Below, in pieces: positions 51,809 to 59,220 of a stretch of DNA of 64,000 nt. The position numbers and the translations under genes were made by a program. A model generated the notes under the pieces. It was given only the letters and a program-made list of their open reading frames with translations, had not been told where the DNA came from and made no database searches. Position 1 is the first letter of the stretch; every line of letters begins with the position of its first letter. This DNA comes from Streptomyces xanthophaeus (GTDB lineage: Bacteria; Actinomycetota; Actinomycetes; Streptomycetales; Streptomycetaceae), in assembly GCF_030440515.1 (NCBI RefSeq), contig NZ_CP076543.1, positions 5,528,501-5,592,500 of the forward strand. The letters are read 5' to 3'.

Positions 51809-52573
51809 TCAGCGGCGGATGAACTGCGGGCCCTGCACCGGCAGCCGGAAGGACGGATCGCCGCCCGGCCCCGGTACCGGGGCCGGGGACACCGGCTGCG
51901 GGTACCCGTAGGCGGGCTGGACGGGCGGCGGGGCCTGGGTGGGCGGGGCCATCATCGCCGTCTGCTCGGACGCGGGCCCGGAGTCGGGACCGGCGCCGGC
52001 CGCGGGGGCCGCCTCGGCCTCGGCGGCGTTCTCGTCGACCGAGATCCCGTGGTCGGTCGCGAGCCCCACCAGTCCGTCGGAGTAGCCCTCGCCGAGCGCC
52101 CGGAACTTCCACCCCTCGCCCCGCCGGTACAGCTCCCCGCAGATCAGCGCCGTCTCGGCGCCGGTCTCGGGCCGTACGTCGAAGTAGGCCAGCGGTTCGG
52201 AGCCGCCGGTCGCGGTGGCGTCGTAGAGGAGGATCCGCAGGTCGTGGACCCGCTGGAACGGGACGTCCTCGGCGGAGGCGACCACCAGGATCCGGTCCAC
52301 CGTCGGCGTCACCGTGCGCAGGTCCGCCTGGACGGCGTCGGTGATCGCATCACCGATCTGCTTCTTGCCGAGCCGCCAGACGGCCCCCGAGGGGTGCCGG
52401 GGCTGGTTGTAGAAGACGAAGTCCTCGTCCGAACGCACCCGGCCGTCCGGGCCGACGAGCAGTGCCGAGGCGTCCACGTCCGGCACCTCGGGGCCGCCGG
52501 TCCAGCGCAGCACCGCCCGGACCGCCACGGCGGCCACCGGGATGTTCGAGCCCTTCTGCATCGCGTGCGTCAT
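51809..52573 (-). CDS. TerD-family protein with Pro-rich tail
   Basis: Protein of 254 aa. The TerD domain (about 1-175) contains VPDVDASALLVGPDGRVRSDEDFVFYNQPRHPSGAV and YRRGEGWKFRALGEGYSDGLVGLATDHGISVDE. The acidic loops are reduced compared with the canonical paralogs. About 75 residues of Ala/Pro-rich sequence follow (APPTQAPPPVQPAYGYPQPV). ATG 52573 matches the usual MTHAM..KGSN start; ATG 52582 has the better ribosome binding site (GGAGG, 5 nt). Divergent from the aldolase operon. Confidence 0.9.
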   Translation of the reverse strand: MTHAMQKGSNIPVAAVAVRAVLRWTGGPEVPDVDASALLVGPDGRVRSDEDFVFYNQPRHPSGAVWRLGKKQIGDAITDAVQADLRTVTPTVDRILVVASAEDVPFQRVHDLRILLYDATATGGSEPLAYFDVRPETGAETALICGELYRRGEGWKFRALGEGYSDGLVGLATDHGISVDENAAEAEAAPAAGAGPDSGPASEQTAMMAPPTQAPPPVQPAYGYPQPVSPAPVPGPGGDPSFRLPVQGPQFIRR

Positions 52574-52767
52574 GCACGTCATCCTGCCCTCCCGGGGTGG
52601 ACAGGGACAATGCGGCCCCCCGTAGGGCCTTGTCTCGAACGCGAGACCTGGGCATGGTGCAAGAGGGTTACCTGAACTTCATGTGCTTGAGGAACTCTTG
52701 ACTCACGTTCGTACGTACTATTACCGGCCATGCCAGTTGGGCCGCCGAGGCAGTACGGGGGAAGCAC

Positions 52768-53934
52768 ATGCGTCACTTTGGGCACATATCGCCCACCGTC
52801 CGTAAGGACCTCTTCCACCAGGAACCGGCGGAATTCACCGGAGCCTCGCCCGCCCGCGTCCTCGCGGCGGCGCTGGGAGCCACCCTCTACAGCCCGGCCA
52901 CCCGGCCCACGCTCGCGGCCGACATCCGCAAGCAGGCCGGCCGCGGGGTCGTCTCGATGGTCCTCTGCCTGGAGGATTCCATCAGCGACGGCGATGTCAC
53001 CGGAGCCGAGGAGAACCTCGTCCGGCACTTCTCCGAGCTCGACGCCGACGGCGCGGAGCTCCCGCTGCTCTTCATCCGCGTCCGCACGCCCGAGCAGATA
53101 CCCGACCTGGTGCGCCGGCTCGGCGGCTCCGTGCGGCGACTGGCCGGATTCGTACTCCCGAAGTTCGACGAGAACCGCGGGATCGCCTTCCTCGAAGCCG
53201 TCGCCGAGGCAGAGGCCGTCAGCGGACTGTCCCGCCTGTATGCCATGCCGGTCCTGGAGACCCCGGACCTCCTCCACCTCGAAACCCGCGCCCTGGCCCT
53301 CGCCGGCATCTCCCGCACGGTCAACAGCCACCGCGAGCGCGTCCTGGCGCTGCGGCTCGGCGTGACCGACTTCTGCTCGGCCTACGGCCTGCGCCGCACG
53401 CCCGACATGACCGCCTACGACGTCCAGATCGTGGCGGGCGTCATCGCGGACGTCGTCAACGTCCTCAGCAGGGCCGACGGCACCGGCTTCACGGTGACCG
53501 GGCCCGTCTGGGAGTACTTCCGCAGCCAGCAGCGCCTCTTCAAGCCCCAGCTGCGCCGCAGCCCCTTCCTGGAGGAGGGCGTGGAGGAACTGCGCACCGC
53601 CCTGATCGAGCACGACCTGGACGGACTGCTGCGCGAGATCGAGCTGGACCGGGCCAACGGGCTGCTCGGCAAGACCTGCATCCACCCCGCCCACATCACG
53701 CCCGTGCACGCGCTGTCGGTGGTCTCGCACGAGGAGTTCTGCGACGCCCAGGACATCCTGCGGCCCGAGCGCGGCGGCGGCGGCGTGATGCGCAGCGCCT
53801 ACACGAACAAGATGAACGAGGTGAAGCCCCACCGGGCCTGGGCCGAGCGCACCATGCTGCGCGCCGAGGTCTTCGGTGTGGCGAAGGAGGAGGTCGGCTT
53901 CGTCGACCTGCTCACGGCCGGGCTCCAGGTGTGA
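52768..53934 (+). CDS. HpcH/HpaI-type aldolase / citrate-lyase-like protein of the Ter-linked operon
   Basis: Protein of 388 aa. The TIM-barrel elements SMVLCLEDSISDGDV (metal-binding Glu/Asp), GFVLPKFDENRG, LYAMPVLETPDLL and LLGKTCIHPAHI match CitE/HpcH-like enzymes. In Ter-associated clusters this family is predicted to build a nucleoside-like metabolite. GGGGGAAG stands 3 nt before ATG 52768. Its stop overlaps the next start (GTGA), the first of three overlaps in this operon. Confidence 0.9.
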   Translation: MRHFGHISPTVRKDLFHQEPAEFTGASPARVLAAALGATLYSPATRPTLAADIRKQAGRGVVSMVLCLEDSISDGDVTGAEENLVRHFSELDADGAELPLLFIRVRTPEQIPDLVRRLGGSVRRLAGFVLPKFDENRGIAFLEAVAEAEAVSGLSRLYAMPVLETPDLLHLETRALALAGISRTVNSHRERVLALRLGVTDFCSAYGLRRTPDMTAYDVQIVAGVIADVVNVLSRADGTGFTVTGPVWEYFRSQQRLFKPQLRRSPFLEEGVEELRTALIEHDLDGLLREIELDRANGLLGKTCIHPAHITPVHALSVVSHEEFCDAQDILRPERGGGGVMRSAYTNKMNEVKPHRAWAERTMLRAEVFGVAKEEVGFVDLLTAGLQV

Positions 53935-56468
53935 GCAGGCCCTTGGAAAGGGACGCGCAGCCGTCGGCGGACGCGCGGACGACGAGGAAAGGCAAGACGA
54001 TCGAAGCAGTGTGGTCGGGTACCTGGGTCGCGGAGCGGCTGGGCGTCAGCCTGGAGGACTCCGAAGGCGGTCCGCGGCTGACGGAGCTGCTCGGACTGGC
54101 CCTGCGCCGCAACCCCAAGCGGGCGCACCTGCTGGTCTCGCAGGTGCTGGGCAAGCACGTCCCGCAGTCCCCGCGGACGGTGTACGCCGCCGGGTACGGG
54201 CTCGGCGAACGCGTCCGGGCCCTGCTCGGCGAGGACGGGGCCGCCGCGGCCGTGGTCCTCGGCTACGCCGAGACCGCCACCGGGCTCGGCCACTGCGTGG
54301 CCGACGGCCTGGGCAGCGCCCCCTACCTGCACTCCACCCGCCGGCCCGTACCGGGCGTGGAGCCCGCGGGCGGCTTCGAGGAGGCGCACTCGCACGCCAC
54401 CTCGCACCTGCTGCTGCCCGAGGACCCGGAGCTGCTCGCGGGCAGCGGCCCGCTCGTCCTCGTCGACGACGAGTTCTCCACCGGCAACACGGTCCTGAAC
54501 ACCATCCGCGACCTGCACTCCCGCCATCCCCGCTCGCACTACGTGGTCGTCGCCCTCGTCGACATGCGCTCGCCGGCCGACCGCGACCGGCTCACCGCCT
54601 TCGCCGCCGAGCTGGGCGCGCGCGTGGACCTGATCGCCCTCGCCTCGGGCACGGTCTCCCTCCCGGACGACGTCCTCACCAAGGGCCGGGCCCTGGTCGA
54701 GGAACACGAGGCAGCCGGGCAAAATCAGCCCCTCCGGCGTTCGAGGAGCGGGGTCCGGGGCGGAGCCCCGGCGGACGGCCCGCAGCCGGTCACGCGCGTC
54801 GAGCTGAACTGGCCCTCCGGGGTCCCCGACGGCGGCCGCCACGGCTTCACCCCCGCCCACCGCGCCCGCCTGGAGGCGGCCCTCCCGGAACTCGCCGACC
54901 GGCTCGGCTCCGCGCTCGGCACCGAACCCGGCCGGATCCTCGTCCTCGGCAACGAGGAGCTGATGTACGCGCCGCTGCGCCTCGCCACGGCCCTGGAGGA
55001 CGCGGGGGCGGCCCGCGAGGTCCGCTTCTCGACCACCACGCGCTCGCCCGTGCTCGCCGTCAACGACCCCGGATACGCCATCCGCACCCGGCTGGTCTTC
55101 CCGGCCCACGACGCCCCGGCCGACGGCCCCGGCGACCGCTACGCCTACAACGTCGCGGGCGCCGGCTTCGACGCCGTCGTCGCCGTCGTCGACTCGGCCG
55201 GTGACACCCCCGAACTCCACGCCGGGCTGCTCGCGGCCCTCGCCCCGCACACCGGCCACGTCGTCCTGGCCGTCGTCCCCTCGTACGTACCCGGTATACC
55301 GGGCACACCCCACCGGCAGGAGCCGATCATGCCCGAGCCCCTGCGCGGCCCCGCCTTCTCCTCGTACGCCGCCGAGGACGTCGGCTGGCTGCTCCAGGAC
55401 TTCTCCTCCGTCGAGCTGGAGGCGCCGACGGAGGAGCGCGAAGAGGCGATACAGGCGGGCGGCGCGCACTACGCCGAATCCCTGCCCGTCGAGTACCAGC
55501 CGTCCCCCCAGTACCAGGAGCTGTACGGGAGCGCGCTCGCCGCCTCCGCCGCCCGCGTGGCCCGGGCCGTCGGCACGGTCACCGAGACCGTCCTCGCCGA
55601 GCGCTCCCCGTCCCCGGTCCTGGTCTCCCTGGCCCGCGCCGGCACCCCCGTAGGCGTACTGATGCGCCGCTGGGCCCGCGCCCGCCACGGCCTGGACCTG
55701 CCGCACTACGCCGTCTCCATCGTGCGCGGCCGCGGCATCGACGCCAACGCCCTGCGCTGGCTGGCCGCCCACCACGACCCGGCCGACGTCGTCTTCGTCG
55801 ACGGCTGGACCGGCAAGGGCGCCATCACCCGCGAGCTGCGCGACGCCCTCGCCGCGTTCGACGGCTTCAACCCGGAGATCGTCGTCCTCGCCGACCCCGG
55901 CTCCTGCGTGGACACGTACGGCACCCGGGAAGACTTCCTGATCCCCTCCGCCTGTCTCAACTCCACCGTCTCCGGTCTCATCTCGCGTACGGTTCTGAGG
56001 TCCGACCTCGTCGGCCCCGACGACTTCCACGGCGCGAAGTTCTACCGCGAGCTCGCCGGAGCCGACGTCTCCGTCGCATTCGTCGACACCGTCGCCGCCC
56101 ACTTCGACGAGGTGGCCGACGCCGTCGACGAGGAGGTCAAGGAGCTCCTCGCGGCCGACCGCACACCCACCTGGGAGGGCTGGGCGGCGGTCGAGCGGAT
56201 CAGCGAGGAGTACGGCATCCACGACGTGAACCTCGTCAAGCCCGGCGTCGGCGAGACCACCCGCGTCCTGCTGCGCCGGGTGCCCTGGAAGATCCTGGCG
56301 CAGCGCGGCGCCGGGGCCGACCTGGACCACGTACGGCTGCTCGCCGAGCAGCGCGGCGTCCCGGTGGAAGAGGTCGACGGGCTGCCCTACACGTGCGTAG
56401 GACTCATCCACCCCCGATTCACGCGCGGCGCCACCGGCGCCGACGGAAAGGCTGTGGCCTCGAAGTGA
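53931..56468 (+). CDS. PRTase_2-TRSP-StiP fusion protein of the Ter-linked operon
   Basis: Protein of 845 aa with three parts. An orotate-PRTase-like domain (about 30-260) has the PRPP motif LVLVDDEFSTGNT. A TRSP domain (about 290-430) has the naming motif STTTRSPVLAVNDPGYAIR. A StiP-type domain (about 480-830) has LARAGTPVGVLMRRWA, IVRGRGID and VFVDGWTGKGAI, again PRTase-like. It probably attaches ribose-phosphate to a base-like substrate and processes it further. The linker at about residues 264-281 (QNQPLRRSRSGVRGGAPA) is encoded by a REP-like palindrome. Both ends overlap neighbours by 4 bp. Confidence 0.9.
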   Translation: MSRPLERDAQPSADARTTRKGKTIEAVWSGTWVAERLGVSLEDSEGGPRLTELLGLALRRNPKRAHLLVSQVLGKHVPQSPRTVYAAGYGLGERVRALLGEDGAAAAVVLGYAETATGLGHCVADGLGSAPYLHSTRRPVPGVEPAGGFEEAHSHATSHLLLPEDPELLAGSGPLVLVDDEFSTGNTVLNTIRDLHSRHPRSHYVVVALVDMRSPADRDRLTAFAAELGARVDLIALASGTVSLPDDVLTKGRALVEEHEAAGQNQPLRRSRSGVRGGAPADGPQPVTRVELNWPSGVPDGGRHGFTPAHRARLEAALPELADRLGSALGTEPGRILVLGNEELMYAPLRLATALEDAGAAREVRFSTTTRSPVLAVNDPGYAIRTRLVFPAHDAPADGPGDRYAYNVAGAGFDAVVAVVDSAGDTPELHAGLLAALAPHTGHVVLAVVPSYVPGIPGTPHRQEPIMPEPLRGPAFSSYAAEDVGWLLQDFSSVELEAPTEEREEAIQAGGAHYAESLPVEYQPSPQYQELYGSALAASAARVARAVGTVTETVLAERSPSPVLVSLARAGTPVGVLMRRWARARHGLDLPHYAVSIVRGRGIDANALRWLAAHHDPADVVFVDGWTGKGAITRELRDALAAFDGFNPEIVVLADPGSCVDTYGTREDFLIPSACLNSTVSGLISRTVLRSDLVGPDDFHGAKFYRELAGADVSVAFVDTVAAHFDEVADAVDEEVKELLAADRTPTWEGWAAVERISEEYGIHDVNLVKPGVGETTRVLLRRVPWKILAQRGAGADLDHVRLLAEQRGVPVEEVDGLPYTCVGLIHPRFTRGATGADGKAVASK
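54720..54771. repeat. REP-like palindromic element inside a coding sequence
   Basis: The segment beginning AAAATCAGCCCCTCCGGCG reads like the abundant intergenic Streptomyces repeat. It has two hairpins: CCCCTCC with GGAGCGGGG (54729-54753) and CCGGGG-cggag-CCCCGG (54755-54771). Here it lies in frame in the interdomain linker of the PRTase fusion gene. Recognition of the repeat family is from memory of streptomycete genomes, not from a search. Confidence 0.7.
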
Positions 56469-57295
56469 CTGTCCTCGTAGCCAGTGATCTCGACCGTACG
56501 CTCATCTACTCGACGGCCGCCCTCGGCCTGACCATGCCCGACCCGGTGGCCCCGCGGCTGCTGTGCGTCGAGGTCCACGAGAGCAAGCCGCTGTCCTACA
56601 TGACGGAGACGGCGGCGGGACTGCTGGCGGAGCTGACGGCCGACCCCTCGGTGGTCTTCGTCCCCACCACCACCCGGACCCGCAAGCAGTACCAGCGCAT
56701 CCGCTTCCCCGGCCGCCCGGCCCCGTACGCCATCTGCGCCAACGGCGGGCAGCTGCTCGTCGACGGCGTCCCGGACCGGGACTGGCGGCGGCAGGTCGCG
56801 GCGCGCCTGGCCGAGGAGTGCGCCCCCCTGGAGGAGGTGCACCAGCACCTGCTGGCCACGGCCGACCCGGCGTGGCTGCGCAAGACCCGCCTGGCGGAGG
56901 ACCTCTTCGCGTACCTCGTCGTCGAGCGGGCCCTGGTCCCGGACGAATGGCTCAAGTCCCTGACCCGGTGGGCCGAGGACCGCGGCTGGACGGTCTCCCT
57001 CCAGGGCCGGAAGATCTACGCGGTCCCGCGCCCGCTCACCAAGAGCGCGGCGATGCGCGAGGTCGCCCGGCGTACGGGAGCCTCCACCACCCTCGCGGCC
57101 GGCGACTCGCTGCTGGACGCGGACCTGCTGCTGGCCGCGGACGCGGCCTGGCGCCCGGGACACGGCGAACTGGCCGACGCGGCGTGGACGGCGCCGACGG
57201 TGACCGCGCTGGCCACCGCGGGTGTCCTGGCGGGCGAGGAAATCGTGCGCGCATTCGCCCAGGAGGCGGCCCGACTGGGCAGACTGGACGCATGA
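56465..57295 (+). CDS. HAD-family phosphatase of the Ter-linked operon
   Basis: Protein of 276 aa. Motif I is LVASDLDRTLIYS (DxD with nucleophile Asp about residue 8), motif II Thr in VFVPTTTRTRKQY, motif III Lys in RPLTKSAAMRE and motif IV AAGDSLLDADLLLAAD. The type II cap recalls Cof-like sugar or nucleotide phosphatases. It would dephosphorylate the operon product. GTG 56465 overlaps the previous TGA (GTGA), and its own TGA overlaps the next ATG. Confidence 0.9.
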   Translation: MTVLVASDLDRTLIYSTAALGLTMPDPVAPRLLCVEVHESKPLSYMTETAAGLLAELTADPSVVFVPTTTRTRKQYQRIRFPGRPAPYAICANGGQLLVDGVPDRDWRRQVAARLAEECAPLEEVHQHLLATADPAWLRKTRLAEDLFAYLVVERALVPDEWLKSLTRWAEDRGWTVSLQGRKIYAVPRPLTKSAAMREVARRTGASTTLAAGDSLLDADLLLAADAAWRPGHGELADAAWTAPTVTALATAGVLAGEEIVRAFAQEAARLGRLDA

Positions 57296-57951
57296 CCAAG
57301 GGCAACAGCACCAAGATCACGGACGAGCTCTACCGGTACATGCTCGACCACAACCCCCCGCTGGACCAGGTCCAGCGGGGGCTGGTGGCGACGACGTACA
57401 CCAAATTCCCGGACGTGGCCGGGATGCAGTCGGCGGAGGAGCAGGGGCCGCTGCTGGCCTTCCTGGTGAGGCTGACAGGCGCCCGCCACATCGTGGAGGT
57501 CGGCACCTTCACCGGCTTCTCGGCCCTGTCGATGGCCCAGGCACTGCCCGCCGACGGCCGCCTCATCGCCTGCGACGTCTCCGAGGAATGGACGCAGTAC
57601 GGCCGGCAGGCCTGGGAGGAGGCGGGCGTCGCGGACCGCATCGAGCTGCGCATCGCACCGGCGCTGGAGACCCTGCGCGCGATGCCGGCCGAACCGCACA
57701 TCGACATGGCCTACGTGGACGCGGACAAGCAGAGCCAGATCTCCTACTGGGAGGAGCTCGTGCCGCGACTGCGTCCCGGCGGCCTGATCGTCACCGACAA
57801 CACGCTGTTCCACGGCACGGTCCTCGACCGGTCGGCCACGGGCGCGGCGGCCGGCGTCCGCGCCTTCAACGACCACGTGTCGGCGGACCCGCGCATGGAA
57901 TCCGTCCTGCTCGCGATCTCGGACGGCCTGACCCTCTCGCGCAAGCGCTGA
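57292..57951 (+). CDS. Class I SAM-dependent O-methyltransferase
   Basis: Protein of 219 aa, CCoAOMT-like family. SAM motif I is IVEVGTFTGFSALSMAQALP, and the metal-binding Asp and motif follow in DMAYVDADKQSQISYWEELVPRLRPGGLIVTDNTLFHG. It methylates a hydroxyl with a divalent metal. Its start overlaps the HAD stop (ATGA), making it the fourth coupled gene, so it probably modifies the product of the Ter-linked pathway. The substrate is unknown. Confidence 0.9.
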   Translation: MTKGNSTKITDELYRYMLDHNPPLDQVQRGLVATTYTKFPDVAGMQSAEEQGPLLAFLVRLTGARHIVEVGTFTGFSALSMAQALPADGRLIACDVSEEWTQYGRQAWEEAGVADRIELRIAPALETLRAMPAEPHIDMAYVDADKQSQISYWEELVPRLRPGGLIVTDNTLFHGTVLDRSATGAAAGVRAFNDHVSADPRMESVLLAISDGLTLSRKR

Positions 57952-57957
57952 GGCTCC

Positions 57958-58055
57958 GCCCGGGGACCCCGGGACCCGGGGAACCGGGGAACTCGGGGGA
58001 TCCGGGGACCCCGGGATCCGGGGACCCCGGGATCCGGGGAACTCGGGGGATCCGG
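57958..58055. repeat. Tandem GGGGACCCCGGGATCC-type repeat between convergent genes
   Basis: About 100 bp made of variants of GGGGACCCCGGGA, GGGGAACCGGGG, GGGAACTCGGGG and GGATCC. At least six GGGG...CCCGGG units occur, with GGGGAACTCGGGGGATCC appearing twice. Every unit is self-complementary, so many hairpins are possible. It fills the gap between the methyltransferase stop and the FmdB-type stop. Confidence 0.8.
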
Positions 58056-58057
58056 GG

Positions 58058-58270
58058 TCAGCCGCAGCCGCCGCCACCGCAGCAGCCGCCCCCGCCGCCC
58101 ATCGCGGGCGCGGGAGCGCTGCTCGTGCCGCCCACGGCCACGGCGGACAGCAGCTTCACGGTGTCGGAGTGCCCCGCCGGGCAGTCGGCGGGCGCGGAGG
58201 ACTCGGCCATGGGCCGGCTGACCTCAAAGGTGTCGTCGCAGGTCCGGCAGCGGTAATCGTATCGAGGCAT
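58058..58270 (-). CDS. FmdB-family zinc-ribbon peptide with Gly-Cys tail
   Basis: Protein of 70 aa. PRYDYRCRTCDDTFEVSRPM is the FmdB/putative regulatory N-terminus with one CxxC. The second knuckle is DCPAGH, with one Cys and a His rather than CxxC. The C-terminus is GGGGGCCGGGGCG, a glycine-cysteine tail that may bind metal. ATG 58270 follows TAGCCT by 6 nt (leaderless). Function unknown. Confidence 0.85.
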   Translation of the reverse strand: MPRYDYRCRTCDDTFEVSRPMAESSAPADCPAGHSDTVKLLSAVAVGGTSSAPAPAMGGGGGCCGGGGCG

Positions 58271-58339
58271 GCGCACAGGCTAAGCGTGCCCGCCGCCCGG
58301 GCGCTACGTACGGCGCGGCCAACGCCACGTACGGCGCGG

Positions 58340-59074
58340 CTACGGGCAGCGTCCGTGCATGACGGGGGTGACGGGGGCCCGCCCCTGAACGCGCCGCACC
58401 CGGTCCTCCCGGGCCGCCTGCTCGGGGTGGCGGGCCCGCCAGTACGGATTGTCGTGCGGCAGGGCGCTGCCCACCCGCCCGTACATCCCGAACCACATCA
58501 GCATCACGCCGACCACGAAACTGAACAGCACGTTCTGGATCTTGAAGGCCAGGAAGTTCAGCTCCGTGTCCAGCAGCGCGAGATTCACGAACCCGCTCGC
58601 GATGAAGAGGACGCCCAGCACGATGTTCAAGGTCGAGGCGAAGGTGCCGCCCACCACCATCCCGTAGATCAGCAGCGCACCGATGCAGATCGACAGGACA
58701 CTCAGCGCCCCGTTGGTGTTCAGGGCGAGCACCGTGTCCCCGCCGGTGTCGAAGAACCCGATCTGATTGACCAGTCCCAGGATTCCGAACACCACCAGCA
58801 GCAGACCCATCAGCCCTGCCCCGACCCGGTACACCTGGCTGAGCTTGTGGTCGGTGGGCAGATGATCGTCGAGCTGCGCGTTGACGGGGTGCAGCACGCG
58901 CGCCATGCGCCGCGAGACGGTGTCGGCGAGGCGCGGTGGGGCGGGCGCGTCGGGATCGGGCTCATGGGCGACGTAGGGCGCGTAGTGCTCGTGCGGTTCC
59001 GTGCACCCGTACGCCGCATGAGCCACATAAGGCTCATGGGTCACAGGAGGCTTCTTGACGGTGTGGGCAGCCAT
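58340..59074 (-). CDS. DUF4383 membrane protein with His-rich N-terminus
   Basis: Protein of 244 aa. Residues 1-75 are hydrophilic and rich in His/Tyr/Pro (THEPYVAHAAY, PHEHYAPYVAHEP). Four membrane helices follow in the DUF4383 pattern (QVYRVGAGLMGLLLVVFGILGL, FNLALL-type helices and LFSFVVGVMLMWFGMYGRVGS). Role unknown. GAGGAGGG stands before ATG 59074. Confidence 0.85.
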   Translation of the reverse strand: MAAHTVKKPPVTHEPYVAHAAYGCTEPHEHYAPYVAHEPDPDAPAPPRLADTVSRRMARVLHPVNAQLDDHLPTDHKLSQVYRVGAGLMGLLLVVFGILGLVNQIGFFDTGGDTVLALNTNGALSVLSICIGALLIYGMVVGGTFASTLNIVLGVLFIASGFVNLALLDTELNFLAFKIQNVLFSFVVGVMLMWFGMYGRVGSALPHDNPYWRARHPEQAAREDRVRRVQGRAPVTPVMHGRCP

Positions 59075-59167
59075 GGTGCCCTCCTCTGGTCCGTTCCCGG
59101 CACCTCCCAGCATCCGCCGTGGGCCGCCCGGAAACAACCGGGTCCCGGACCGGGCGCCCCAGAGGGT

Positions 59168-59220
59168 GCCGTGCCGATCAGACCGGGCGCGCGCAGCCCG
59201 GCCCGCCCGGCACGGCCTAG
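59168..59220. repeat. CTAG-ended palindrome with mixed ends
   Basis: The left side GTGCCGTGCCGATCAGACCG resembles the 158-bp element end (GTGTCTTGCCGATCA...). The right side CCGGCACGGCCTAG ends in CTAG like family B. The arms GCCGTGCCG and CGGCACGGC pair with a GC-rich centre. The CTAG holds the stop of the coiled-coil protein gene. Function as a terminator is likely. Confidence 0.5.

Noticed and set aside
57958..58055. Possible CRISPR array
   Set aside because: Units are contiguous and self-similar with no unique spacers of constant length, and no cas genes are present.
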